This document shows positions 1-8,001 of a DNA stretch of 11,274 nt, piece after piece (within the stretch, counting starts at the first letter, position 1; each line of letters opens with the position of its first letter). The translations under genes were made by a program, and so were the position numbers. The stretch is from Streptosporangiaceae bacterium (GTDB lineage Bacteria > Actinomycetota > Actinomycetes > Streptosporangiales > Streptosporangiaceae): positions 1 through 11,274 of the forward strand of contig JASHTQ010000119.1 in NCBI GenBank assembly GCA_030040475.1. The letters are read 5' to 3'. Under the pieces are notes generated by a model, which made no database searches, was not told the origin of the DNA, and saw only the letters and a list, made by a program, of their open reading frames with translations.

Positions 1-995
1 ACGCCGCCCGCGTCGTTCTTCACGAAGTGGCAGGGCAGGTCCAGGTGGTGCGTGGCCAGGTTGGTGAACCTGTGCGCGGCCATCTCGTAGGACACGGAGA
101 ACAGGTCCACCAGGTCCTCGACCGCGATGTCGCGTGACTGCTTCGCGCCGGCCAGCACCGCCACCGCGGCGGGCTCGGGCATGAGCACGGCGGCGGCGAA
201 GTAGTTCGCCTCCACCCGCTGGCGCAGGAAGTCGGCGAAGTCGCGCGGCGCCTGGTGGCCGAGCAGGAAGTGCCCGAGGGCCTGCAGCACGATCGCCCGC
301 GGCGAATGGGCGCCGACCGGTTCCTGCTTGACATAGAACCGCCGGTTCCGCAGGTCGGTCAGCGACCGCACCGACCTCGGCAGGTCCTGGACGTACCGGA
401 CGGCGAAGCCGTGGTGGGTCACCACCGAGGTCAGCATGCCCTGGGAGAGCGCGCCGCCGGAGTACCCGCCGGCCTCCAGCGCGGCCGACGCCTCGCGCTC
501 GACCTCGGAGAAGTAGTTCTCGCGCTCGCGCATGGCCTCGCGGAGCGCCGCGTTGGCGGCGCGGGCCTCCTCAGGGGTGGCGGTCGGCTTGGACTGCTGG
601 GCCCGCAGCTCGGCCGAGACCGCGACCAGATGCTCGAGCACGTCGGTGGGGACCCGCGACCCGACCTTCAGCGGCGGCAGGCCGAGCCTGCGGTAGGACG
701 GGTCCTGCTGCGCGTCGGCCAGGGCGATCTCGAGTTGCGCCCGGCGGCTGGGCGGCTGGCGGCTGAGCAGCTCGGTTATCGGCACGGAAAGCGCGCCCGC
801 CAGCTGCTCGACCAGCGACAGCTTGGGCTCACGGCGGCCATTCTCCAGAAGCGAGAGCACCGAGGGGGCACGGTCCACGCGCTCCCCGAGCTCGGCCAGC
901 GTCAGGCCGCGGGTCCGGCGCAGGTGCCGGAGCCGCTGGCCGAAGGTTATAAGGTCTATACCATCCGACTGCGCCAAATTCCGCTGATCTTTCAT
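1..995 (-). CDS. ramB: RamB/ScfR-type transcriptional regulator, C-terminus cut by the window edge
   Basis: This gene reads leftward from ATG 995 and stays open to base 1, giving about 331 residues; full-length RamB proteins are roughly 470-480 residues. Residues ~13-70 form an XRE-type helix-turn-helix (FGQRLRHLRRTRGLTLAELG, then SVLSLLENGRREP). Residues ~150-180 carry an ERENYFSEVEREA segment typical of the short-chain fatty acyl regulator family. The IrrE/ImmA-like part follows, with LQALGHFLLGH at ~237-247 and VEANYFAAAVLMP after it. The peptidase HExxH glutamate is absent, so catalysis is unlikely. An in-frame TGA lies eight codons upstream of ATG 995 with no other standard start between, so ATG is the most upstream choice. 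No good Shine-Dalgarno is visible. RamB is known in Corynebacterium and Mycobacterium to control acetate and glyoxylate genes and lies beside the isocitrate lyase gene in M. tuberculosis. The divergent aceA here supports the same role. A different ScfR paralogue remains possible. Confidence 0.85.
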   Translation of the reverse strand, partial: MKDQRNLAQSDGIDLITFGQRLRHLRRTRGLTLAELGERVDRAPSVLSLLENGRREPKLSLVEQLAGALSVPITELLSRQPPSRRAQLEIALADAQQDPSYRRLGLPPLKVGSRVPTDVLEHLVAVSAELRAQQSKPTATPEEARAANAALREAMRERENYFSEVEREASAALEAGGYSGGALSQGMLTSVVTHHGFAVRYVQDLPRSVRSLTDLRNRRFYVKQEPVGAHSPRAIVLQALGHFLLGHQAPRDFADFLRQRVEANYFAAAVLMPEPAAVAVLAGAKQSRDIAVEDLVDLFSVSYEMAAHRFTNLATHHLDLPCHFVKNDAGG

Positions 996-1005
996 GATGA
1001 AGCTG

Positions 1006-1013
1006 AGTATAAC
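1006..1013. promoter_or_regulatory. Overlapping divergent -10 elements of ramB and aceA
   Basis: The eight bases AGTATAAC hold TATAAC on the plus strand (1008-1013, toward aceA) and TATACT on the minus strand (1011-1006, toward ramB). The minus-strand element would start ramB RNA near base 999, a leader of only about 4 nt. The plus-strand element would give aceA a leader of about 105 nt. No strong -35 hexamer sits at 17 bp for either, so activator or housekeeping use is uncertain. If both are real, polymerase could occupy only one at a time. Confidence 0.4.
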
Positions 1014-1046
1014 TTGTCAACTTGGAAAAAAGTGAAGAACTTTACA
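1011..1046 (+). promoter_or_regulatory. Three RamB-box-like repeats in the ramB-aceA intergenic region
   Basis: AACTT occurs three times in the same orientation: AACTTGTCAAC at 1011, AACTTGGAAAA at 1019 and AACTTTACA at 1038. The C. glutamicum RamB site, as I recall it, has the core AACTTTGCAAA. The copies match about 8 of 11, 9 of 11 and 8 of 9 bases of that core. They lie between the divergent starts of the likely ramB gene and aceA, where an autoregulatory and target operator would be expected. This is a motif match by eye, not a measured binding site. The rest of the gap (1047-1111) holds a C-rich stretch with no further clear site. Confidence 0.5.
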
Positions 1047-1125
1047 TCCGTCGGGCCTATCCCCTGCCTGCCCGGCCGGACACGCTGAGAAGAGGTAAAG
1101 GTCAGCACCGCAGAGAGGCAGCACA

Positions 1126-2430
<1,305 letters not shown>

Positions 2431-2439
2431 CGGCCGGGG

Positions 2440-4485
2440 TCAGCGCGGCGGGGTCCGGGAGGCCGCGCCGACCTGATTCAGGCTGGCGGTGACCGCGTCG
2501 AGGAGTTCGCCGAGCTCGGTCAGGTCCAGCGGCTTGGTGAGGTAGGCGATGACCCCGCCGTCGCGCAGGTCGCGGATGACGGCGGGCGCCGCCTCCGCCG
2601 ACAGGACCGCGACCGGGATGCCCGCCGTGGCGGGCTCCGCCTTGAGGCGCTTGAGCACCTCGCAGCCGCCCAGGTCGGGCAGGTGCAGGTCGAGCAGCAC
2701 AAGATCGGGAACCTCCCGGCTGGCCCGTTCGAGCCCGGCCCGGCCCGTCCTGGCTGACTGCAGGCGGACGGCCGGCCTGGACTTCACGAACCTCGATACC
2801 ACCTCGATGTTCGCGGGGTTGTCCTCGATGTACAGCACGCGGACGGCCACGCCGCCCCGGCCGGCAGGCGCGGCCCGCGGGACCGGCACCGCGTGGTCGT
2901 CATGGACCGGGATTGTGTCTGGCGCGCGTGGCAGGGTGACGGTGAAGCACGAGCCCTCGCCGACCGTGCTTGCCGCGGTCAGCTGGCCGCCCATCGCCAG
3001 CGCCAGAGCCAGGGCCAGCGGCAGCCCGATCCCGGTGCCCTCGATCCCGGTCTGCTCGGCGCCGAGCCGCTCGAACGGCACGAAGATCCGCTCCAGGTTC
3101 GCGGCCGATATGCCGGGGCCGGTGTCGGTCACCATCACGGTGACCCGGTCCGGTCCGTCCGCCCGGCAGGTCACCGAGACTTCGCCGCCGTGACGGTTGT
3201 ACTTGATCGCGTTGTTGACCAGGTTCAGCAGTATCTGGCCGAGTCGCTGCCTGTCGGCGCGCACCGCGAGGCCGGGCTCCGGGCAGTACTGGCCGACGGT
3301 GATCGAGCGCTCGGCCGCCAGCGGCGCCATCAGCTGGCAGGTCTCCTCCACGAGCAGCTGCACCGCAACTGGCTCCACCGACAGGCTGAACCCGCCGGAC
3401 TCGATCCTGGCGATGTCGATCAGCTCGTTGATCAGGGCGAGCAGATGGCGCCCTGCCGAGAGGATGCGCTCGACGCTCTCCCTGTCGTCGTGGCCGAGGT
3501 CCGATAGCTGCAGCAGCTGGGTGAAGCCGAGCACCGCGTTCAGCGGCGTGCGCAGCTCGTGGCTGGTATTGGAGAGGAACGCGTTCTTGGCCTGGGTGGC
3601 CCGCACCGCCTCGTCCCGCGCGGCGGTCAGCTCGTCGGCCCGGCGGTCAAGGAGTGCGGCCCGGCTATCGAGGAGTCCCTTGGCGCGCGCCAGCGCGCCT
3701 GCCAGCTGGCCGAACTCGTCGCCCGCCGCATGGACAGGCTCCAGGTCCTGCCCCGCGCCCAGCCGGCCGGCGTTCGTGGCGGCCTCGGCGACGCGTCTGG
3801 AGATGCCCGAGGTGAACAGGGCACCGCCGACCGATCCTGCCAGGATGCCAAGGGCCAGGCCGACGACGTTGAGCACGTCGATCTCGTTCTCCATGTGGTT
3901 GATCACCGCTCGCCTGGGCACCAGGCTCGCCGCCGGGCCGCTGGTCAGGCTGGTGATCTGGCGCCGGAGCATATCCATCGTGTTCTTGTCGTCCGCCAGC
4001 TGCGGCCGCAGCGCCCGCGACGAGATGCCGGTGGCGATCTCCGAGCGGAGCCGTTCCAGCTCGGCCATCACCTTGGTGGCCGTCGCGGCCACCGCCCGCT
4101 CCGGGGCGCTGTCTCGTTCGGCGGTGGCGGCGGCGCTCAGCGCGGCCAGGTCCCCTGGCACGTGGGTCACGGCCGCGGCGTACGGCTGCAGGAACAGCGT
4201 CTCGCCCGCGGCGGCGTAGCCCCGGACACCCGTCTCGGCATTCAGCGCGTCGGTCAGCAGCTGATTGCCGGCGTTGGTCAGGGCCGTGGAGGCGATCCCT
4301 GCGGCCCGCGTCTGCCGCTCGTTGTACTGCAGCGCCAGGCTTGACGAGGTGACGCCGACCAGGGCGATGAGCGGCACCGCGAGCACCATCATGCCCTTGA
4401 TCCGCACGGGCTGATCCAGCCACCACCGCTTCAGCCGGCCATGACCGGCGGCCTGTGGCGCCGACCGGGCCTTACGCGATCTCAC
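2440..4485 (-). CDS. CHASE3-HAMP hybrid sensor histidine kinase with C-terminal receiver (copy 1)
   Basis: This 681-residue inner-membrane kinase has two transmembrane helices (about 31-53 and 204-226) that bracket a CHASE3-type extracytoplasmic domain, with the signature NAETGVRGYAAAGETLFL at ~82-99. HAMP follows at ~228-280. The HisKA H-box SNTSHELRTPLNAVLGF carries the phospho-accepting His309. The ATPase domain has the N-box NLVNNAIKYN (Asn424, Asn425), G1 DTGPGI (Asp454), the F-box FVPFERL and G2 GTGIGLPLAL near 480. The C-terminal receiver has Asp555 in the acidic pocket, phospho-Asp599 in LLDLHLPD and Lys651 in TKPL. All catalytic residues are present. No Hpt or output domain follows, so the signal must pass to a separate protein not seen here. 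The start is GTG 4485, preceded by AGGGGGATAA. The gene lies downstream of its paralogue (4593-6623). The ligand is unknown. Confidence 0.93.
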   Translation of the reverse strand: MRSRKARSAPQAAGHGRLKRWWLDQPVRIKGMMVLAVPLIALVGVTSSSLALQYNERQTRAAGIASTALTNAGNQLLTDALNAETGVRGYAAAGETLFLQPYAAAVTHVPGDLAALSAAATAERDSAPERAVAATATKVMAELERLRSEIATGISSRALRPQLADDKNTMDMLRRQITSLTSGPAASLVPRRAVINHMENEIDVLNVVGLALGILAGSVGGALFTSGISRRVAEAATNAGRLGAGQDLEPVHAAGDEFGQLAGALARAKGLLDSRAALLDRRADELTAARDEAVRATQAKNAFLSNTSHELRTPLNAVLGFTQLLQLSDLGHDDRESVERILSAGRHLLALINELIDIARIESGGFSLSVEPVAVQLLVEETCQLMAPLAAERSITVGQYCPEPGLAVRADRQRLGQILLNLVNNAIKYNRHGGEVSVTCRADGPDRVTVMVTDTGPGISAANLERIFVPFERLGAEQTGIEGTGIGLPLALALALAMGGQLTAASTVGEGSCFTVTLPRAPDTIPVHDDHAVPVPRAAPAGRGGVAVRVLYIEDNPANIEVVSRFVKSRPAVRLQSARTGRAGLERASREVPDLVLLDLHLPDLGGCEVLKRLKAEPATAGIPVAVLSAEAAPAVIRDLRDGGVIAYLTKPLDLTELGELLDAVTASLNQVGAASRTPPR
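2770..2845. repeat. Near-identical kinase block, receiver start (copy 1)
   Basis: These 76 bases match 4911-4986 with one mismatch (C2812 versus G4953). They encode the start of the receiver domain, and third codon positions are conserved as well as the protein. Confidence 0.85.
3008..3078. repeat. Identical 71-bp kinase block, ATPase F/G2 boxes (copy 1)
   Basis: These 71 bases are identical to 5155-5225. They encode the F-box to G2-box part of the ATPase domain (FERLGAEQTGIEGTGIGLPL). Identity stops at both ends where the two genes diverge. Confidence 0.9.
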
Positions 4486-4551
4486 TTATCCCCCTGGTCC
4501 CCCGCTCCCCAGGCATACCTTCTCACCCTGGCGTCCCTACCTTCAACACTG

Positions 4552-4580
4552 ATTGTAGTCTCCCCGTTACGGACTGATAA
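4552..4580 (-). promoter_or_regulatory. Candidate promoter of the downstream kinase gene
   Basis: Read on the minus strand, TTATCA (4580-4575) and TACAAT (4557-4552) are 17 bp apart. They match the sigma-70 consensus at 4 of 6 and 5 of 6 bases. The start would fall near 4545, about 60 nt before GTG 4485. It lies in the 107-bp gap between the kinases, so copy 1 may be transcribed independently of copy 2. Confidence 0.4.
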
Positions 4581-4603
4581 ACCAGATATGCCTCAGTGGT
4601 TTA
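4578..4603. promoter_or_regulatory. Inverted repeat spanning the upstream kinase stop codon
   Basis: TAAACCA (4578-4584) and TGGTTTA (4597-4603) form a perfect 7-bp inverted repeat with a 12-nt spacer. It covers the TGA of the upstream kinase (4595-4593) and touches the -35 hexamer of the candidate promoter for the next kinase. It is too AU-rich, and lacks a U-run, for a classical terminator. An operator or processing hairpin is possible, and so is chance. Confidence 0.35.
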
Positions 4604-6623
4604 CTGGCCCCACCCGCTGGCGGGAGCCTGAGACCGAATCGAAGAGCTGGCCTAGCTCGGTCAGGTCCAGCGGCTTTGTCAGGTACGCGATGATGCCGCT
4701 GTCACGCAGATGGCGGATAACGGCCGGCGCGGCCTCGGCGGACAAGATAGCGACGGGTATGCCCGCCGTGGCCGGGTCCGCCTTGAGCTGGCTGAGCACC
4801 TCGTCGCCGCGGAGGTCGGGCAGGTGCAGGTCGAGCAGTATGAGATCGGGTACCTCCTGGCTGGCGAAGTCGAGCCCGGCCTGGCCGGACATGACCGACT
4901 GGAGGCGGATGGCCGGCCTGGACTTCACGAACCTCGATACCACCTCGATGTTGGCGGGGTTGTCCTCGATGTACAGCACGCGGACGTCCGCGCCGCGGCG
5001 GCTGGCGGGCACGGCCGAGATGGCGACCAGGGCCGCGTCGTGGTCATCGGGAGTGCTGGTCATGTCCGGGGCCCGGGGCAGGGTGACGGTGAAGGACGAG
5101 CCCTCCCCGAGGGTGCTGGACGCGGTGAGCTGCCCGCTCATCGCCTCGGTGAACGCCAGGGCCAGCGGCAGCCCGATCCCGGTGCCCTCGATCCCGGTCT
5201 GCTCGGCGCCGAGCCGCTCGAACGGGAGGAAGATCCGCTCCAGGTTCGCATCCGATATGCCGGGCCCGGTGTCGGCCACCGACACCCCGGCCCAGTCGGC
5301 GCCGTCCGCCTGGCAGGAGATCGAGACGGTCCCGCCTGGATGGTTGTACTTGATCGCGTTGGAGAACAGGTTGACCAGGACCTGGGAAAGCCTGCGCCGG
5401 TCGGCGTAGACAGCCACGGCGGAGTCCGGGCAGTCGGACCTGATCGTGATCGAGCGCTCGGCGGCCAGCGGCGCCATCAGCTGGCAGGTCTCCTCGACAA
5501 GCGCTTTCACCCGGACCGGCTCGACCGACAGGCTGAGCTCGCCTGACTCGATCCTGGCGATGTCGATCAGCTCGTTGATCAGGGCGAGCAGATGACGCCC
5601 GGCGCTGAGGATGCGCTCGACGCTGTCCTTGTCCTCCTGGCCGAGGTCCGACAGCTGCAGCAGCTGGGTGAAGCCGAGCACCGCGTTCAGCGGCGTGCGC
5701 AGCTCATGGCTGGTGCTGGACAGGAAGGCGTTCTTGACCTGGGTGGCTGTCAGCGCCTCGTCACGTGCGGCGGTCAGCAGCGCGGCCCGGCTGTCCAGCT
5801 CCGCGGCCCGGCTGTCCCGCACCGTCTCCGCAAGCGCCAGCGCGTCAGCCAGCTGGCCGAGCTCGTCGCCCGCGTCGCCCACCGGCTCCAGGGCCTGGCC
5901 CGCGCCAAGCCGGCTGGCGTTCGCTGCCGCCGCGACCACCCGCGCGGAGATGCCGGAAGCGAACAGGGCGATTCCGAGTACGCCCGAGAGCACGCCGAGG
6001 GCCAGCCCGGCGACGGTGAGGTCGTCGATGTCGGCTTCCATCGCCGAGATGTCTATGCGCCGGGTCGCGAGGAGGGCCGTCGAGCGGTCGGCAAGGCCGG
6101 CGACCTGGCTCCGGAGCGTGCCCATGGTCACGTTCGCGGCGGCAAGCTGGGACTCCAGCGCCTTCGCGAAGATGCCCTCGCTGATCTCGGTTCGCATCTG
6201 CGCCAGCTCGGCCAGCACGTCGGAGGTGGTGGCCGCCACCGCGGCGGCCGACCGGCTATCGCCCTGGGAGGCGGCCGCGGCGCGCAGCGCGGTCACGTCC
6301 GCGTCGATACGGGTCAGCGTGAGGTAGTACGAACCGAGGAAGGACCGGTCGGCGGTTGCGGCGTAGCCGCGCAGGCCCGCCTCGGCGTTCACCGCGTCAG
6401 CCAGGACCTGGTCGGCGGAGTTGCTCAGGGTACTGGCGGCCTGGCCGACCTGGCGCTCCTGCCGCTCGTTGTACTGCAGCACCAGGCTCGCCAGCGTGAT
6501 GGCGATCAGCGTGAAAAGCGGGACCGCGATCACGATCATGCCCTTGACCCGCACCGGACGGTCAAGCCACCACCGGCGCACGCGACCACGACCGGCCGCC
6601 GATCGCGTCTCGCGCCGTCTCAC
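4593..6623 (-). CDS. CHASE3-HAMP hybrid sensor histidine kinase with C-terminal receiver (copy 2)
   Basis: This 676-residue protein is a paralogue of the kinase at 2440-4485 with the same domain order. TM1 is at ~28-50 after a basic juxtamembrane RRWWLDRPVRVKGM. CHASE3 carries NAEAGLRGYAAT at ~79-90, TM2 is at ~203-223, and HAMP follows. HisKA has His306 in SSTSHELRTPLNAVLGF. The ATPase has N-box Asn422, DTGPGI and GTGIGLPLAL. The receiver has Asp554, phospho-Asp598 in LILLDLHLPD and Lys650. The sensor domains of the two copies differ clearly while the kinase and receiver parts are very close, as expected for sensors that detect different cues but could feed a shared partner. The start is GTG 6623, preceded by GGGGGA, a context matching that of copy 1. 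No Hpt or output domain is present. An in-phase operon with copy 1 is plausible but separated by 107 bp. Confidence 0.93.
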   Translation of the reverse strand: MRRRETRSAAGRGRVRRWWLDRPVRVKGMIVIAVPLFTLIAITLASLVLQYNERQERQVGQAASTLSNSADQVLADAVNAEAGLRGYAATADRSFLGSYYLTLTRIDADVTALRAAAASQGDSRSAAAVAATTSDVLAELAQMRTEISEGIFAKALESQLAAANVTMGTLRSQVAGLADRSTALLATRRIDISAMEADIDDLTVAGLALGVLSGVLGIALFASGISARVVAAAANASRLGAGQALEPVGDAGDELGQLADALALAETVRDSRAAELDSRAALLTAARDEALTATQVKNAFLSSTSHELRTPLNAVLGFTQLLQLSDLGQEDKDSVERILSAGRHLLALINELIDIARIESGELSLSVEPVRVKALVEETCQLMAPLAAERSITIRSDCPDSAVAVYADRRRLSQVLVNLFSNAIKYNHPGGTVSISCQADGADWAGVSVADTGPGISDANLERIFLPFERLGAEQTGIEGTGIGLPLALAFTEAMSGQLTASSTLGEGSSFTVTLPRAPDMTSTPDDHDAALVAISAVPASRRGADVRVLYIEDNPANIEVVSRFVKSRPAIRLQSVMSGQAGLDFASQEVPDLILLDLHLPDLRGDEVLSQLKADPATAGIPVAILSAEAAPAVIRHLRDSGIIAYLTKPLDLTELGQLFDSVSGSRQRVGPVNH
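4911..4986. repeat. Near-identical kinase block, receiver start (copy 2)
   Basis: Partner of 2770-2845; 75 of 76 bases match. The block codes for the VLYIEDNPANIEVVSRFVKS part of the receiver. Confidence 0.85.
5155..5225. repeat. Identical 71-bp kinase block, ATPase F/G2 boxes (copy 2)
   Basis: Partner of 3008-3078 with 71 of 71 bases matching. A further run of about 50 matching bases begins near GACTCGATCCTGGCGATG in both genes, in the HisKA region. Confidence 0.9.
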
Positions 6624-6648
6624 ACATTCCCCCGGCTGATCTCCCCCA

Positions 6649-6688
6649 ACGCTACTTGTAGCGTACCTCTTACGTTGAGTTACGTCAC
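6649..6688 (-). promoter_or_regulatory. Candidate promoter with palindrome and paired repeats upstream of kinase copy 2
   Basis: ACGCTAC-TT-GTAGCGT (6649-6664) is a perfect 7-bp inverted repeat with a 2-nt centre. TTACGT occurs at 6670-6675 and 6680-6685, exactly 10 bp (one helical turn) apart. On the minus strand GTGACG (6688-6683) and TACGCT (6665-6660) are 17 bp apart as weak -35 and -10 elements, which would place the repeats in the spacer and the palindrome over the -10. This fits a regulated promoter for the kinase. The palindrome could instead be a small hairpin ending the upstream HTH gene. Confidence 0.4.
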
Positions 6689-6719
6689 GCGCTTAACTGG
6701 AGCTTGGGCGAAGGCCGTG

Positions 6720-6905
6720 TTACTCGTCAGCCCCGAAGTTACGGCGGAGGGTCTCACCGTTGGGAGCGCCGCCGAGGGCGGCGGAAATCCGGTCCCAGGA
6801 CCAGTCGGCGGCGCGGGCCTCGCGGACTGCCACCCTGAGGGCGTTCTGCGCGACCCGGCGGGCGTCCGCCGCGCTCTGCATAAGTTCTTCGATCGTCGTC
6901 GTCAT
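6720..6905 (-). CDS. Small HTH-like protein, 61 residues
   Basis: The protein begins MTTTIEELMQSAADARRVAQ. It has a long amphipathic, Ala/Arg-rich helix at ~5-32, then WSWDRISAALGGAPNGETLRRNFG at ~35-58. The latter resembles the helix-turn-helix seen in small actinobacterial proteins of the type 'SWxxIGxALGxxxxTxxRRFG' and in sigma region 4-like folds. A DNA-binding role is therefore likely but not proven. ATG 6905 is preferred because a good promoter with a palindrome lies just upstream. There is no Shine-Dalgarno, and the RNA would be nearly leaderless. Unusually, the reading frame is open upstream into the FtsX permease remnant, with no stop between, so a longer fused product is formally possible. 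The HTH gene ends 96 bp before the kinase start. No toxin-like partner is adjacent. The family is not recognised with certainty. Confidence 0.7.
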   Translation of the reverse strand: MTTTIEELMQSAADARRVAQNALRVAVREARAADWSWDRISAALGGAPNGETLRRNFGADE

Positions 6906-8001
6906 GCCACGAAGTATGGCACAAATTGTGGCACATGTCGAGGGGTGGCGCGAGGGGACACCGGGTGCGCGCTCGAGCACCGTCCTGGCCCGTTCGACCG
7001 CCGAGCCGGTACCGTTCGTCGCCACGTCGACCGCGTCCACTCCGAGACTGTCCAGCCGCACGACCGGCACGCCGACCGCGAGGATGTCCGGAGGGCTGAG
7101 CCTCAGTTCGCCGGGGAAGAACCGCTGGCCGATGAACGGGATGCCCGAGACCGGCCCGCGCAGCAGGAAGAAGACCCCGAAGCCGACCGCCGCCCCCAAG
7201 ATCGCGGCCGCCGTCGATTCGGTGGCGGCAAGCCGGGAGACCTGCCCGGGGGTCGCGCCGACCAGGCGCATGGCAGCGAACCGCTGCTCGCGGCGGGCGG
7301 CGGACAGCCGGGTCGCGGTGGCGATGAAGATCAGCGCCGGGGCCAGCACGGCCAGCGCCACGACGGACAAGACGAGGTCGACGGAGCTCGCCCCGCCTCC
7401 GCCGTCGGACGGGGAGTAGTCCAGCCCCTTGCGGTTCAGCCGGTCGTGGCCGACCGGCACCGAGGTGGCGATCGACGTCACCTGCACGCTATAGGGGATG
7501 CGCGCCAGCTGCGCGGAGGTGCGCCCGATGACGATGACCAGCGAGTTCGGTGACGGCAGCGCGGCGTCGTCGATCGTGCCCGCCAGCCGGCCCGGGTAGC
7601 GGTCGGCCAGCTCGTCAGCTGGGTGCTGCGCAGCAGCGCCGCGAGCGCGGGCGAGGCGTAGTACTCGCCAGGCGCGGGGTCCCGCGGGATGCCCGGCGGC
7701 ACCGGCGACGAGGGCCCGGTGGCGGCCACGTCGAAGCGGCTGATCGTCTGGCCGTCGACGATGTCCCCGCTTGGGTGCACCACAGCGGGGCGATGCCCGC
7801 CGTGGCCGGGCCCGCGGGCACGTACGAGGTGCCGGTCCAGAACCAGGCGTGGCGGTTGTTCCAGGTGCTGACCGCGTTGGTCGCCGCCGGCGCGGCCAGC
7901 AGCAGGCCGACGCCGAGGCCGACCGCGAGGGTCAGGGTGACCAGCCGGGTAACGGCCTCGCGGCCGCCGCTGACCGCCAGCCGCAGCCCCAGGCAGATCA
8001 C
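6906..8001 (-). pseudogene. Degraded FtsX-type ABC transporter permease
   Basis: Translation starts at GTG 8001, overlapping the ATPase stop as GTGA. It reads a first membrane helix and extracellular start (LVTLTLAVGLGVGLLLAAPA, WNNRHAWFWTG, AGIAPLW). Near 7780-7785 the homologous reading shifts frame (HPSGDIVDGQTISRFDVAAT, PAPGEYYASPALAALLRST). Near 7620 it shifts again (ADELADRYPGRLAGTIDDAA). Each shift fits loss of one base. The last frame contains an FtsX core (RREQRFAAMRLVGATPGQ) with helices on both sides. After PPDILAVGVPVV it jumps to RLDSLGVDAVDVATNG and ERARTVLERAPGV, which look to me like the extracellular stretch before a second FtsX unit, so an internal deletion is inferred. No second FtsX unit follows. 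Intact homologues of this two-FtsX type run to several hundred residues more. Sequencing error could explain the frameshifts but not the missing half. Confidence 0.8.
6913..6941 (-). promoter_or_regulatory. Promoter of the small HTH gene with an operator in the spacer
   Basis: On the minus strand TCGACA (6941-6936) and CATACT (6918-6913) are separated by exactly 17 bp and match the consensus at 5 of 6 bases each. The start would lie at or just before ATG 6905. The spacer is filled by the perfect palindrome CACAAATTGTG (6920-6930), flanked by the direct repeat TGGCACA at 6917-6923 and 6929-6935, 12 bp apart. An AT-rich symmetric site inside a promoter of a small HTH gene suggests autorepression, which is inference. 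Confidence 0.6.

Noticed and set aside
1014..1020. TTGACA on the minus strand (1020-1015) as the ramB -35
   Set aside because: It is only 3 bp from the best -10 (1011-1006). Used at 17 bp, it would place the -10 on the start codon with poor sequence match.
255..1088. 277-codon open frame on the plus strand
   Set aside because: It covers the RamB gene on the opposite strand and crosses the ramB-aceA control region. The minus-strand reading has a clear HTH and IrrE-like domain.
2431..2439. Shared terminator between aceA and the convergent kinase
   Set aside because: Only 9 bp separate the stop codons. The GC-rich sequence around them forms no clear stem with a U-run.
5592..7553. 653-codon open frame on the plus strand
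   Set aside because: It lies opposite the kinase copy 2 gene and the permease remnant. Its translation is Arg/Gly/Gln-rich with no domain, as expected for an antisense frame in GC-rich DNA.
7470..8001. Two or three separate small genes in place of the permease
   Set aside because: The fragments join into one FtsX-type protein when two single-base shifts are allowed, and no fragment after the first has a ribosome site.
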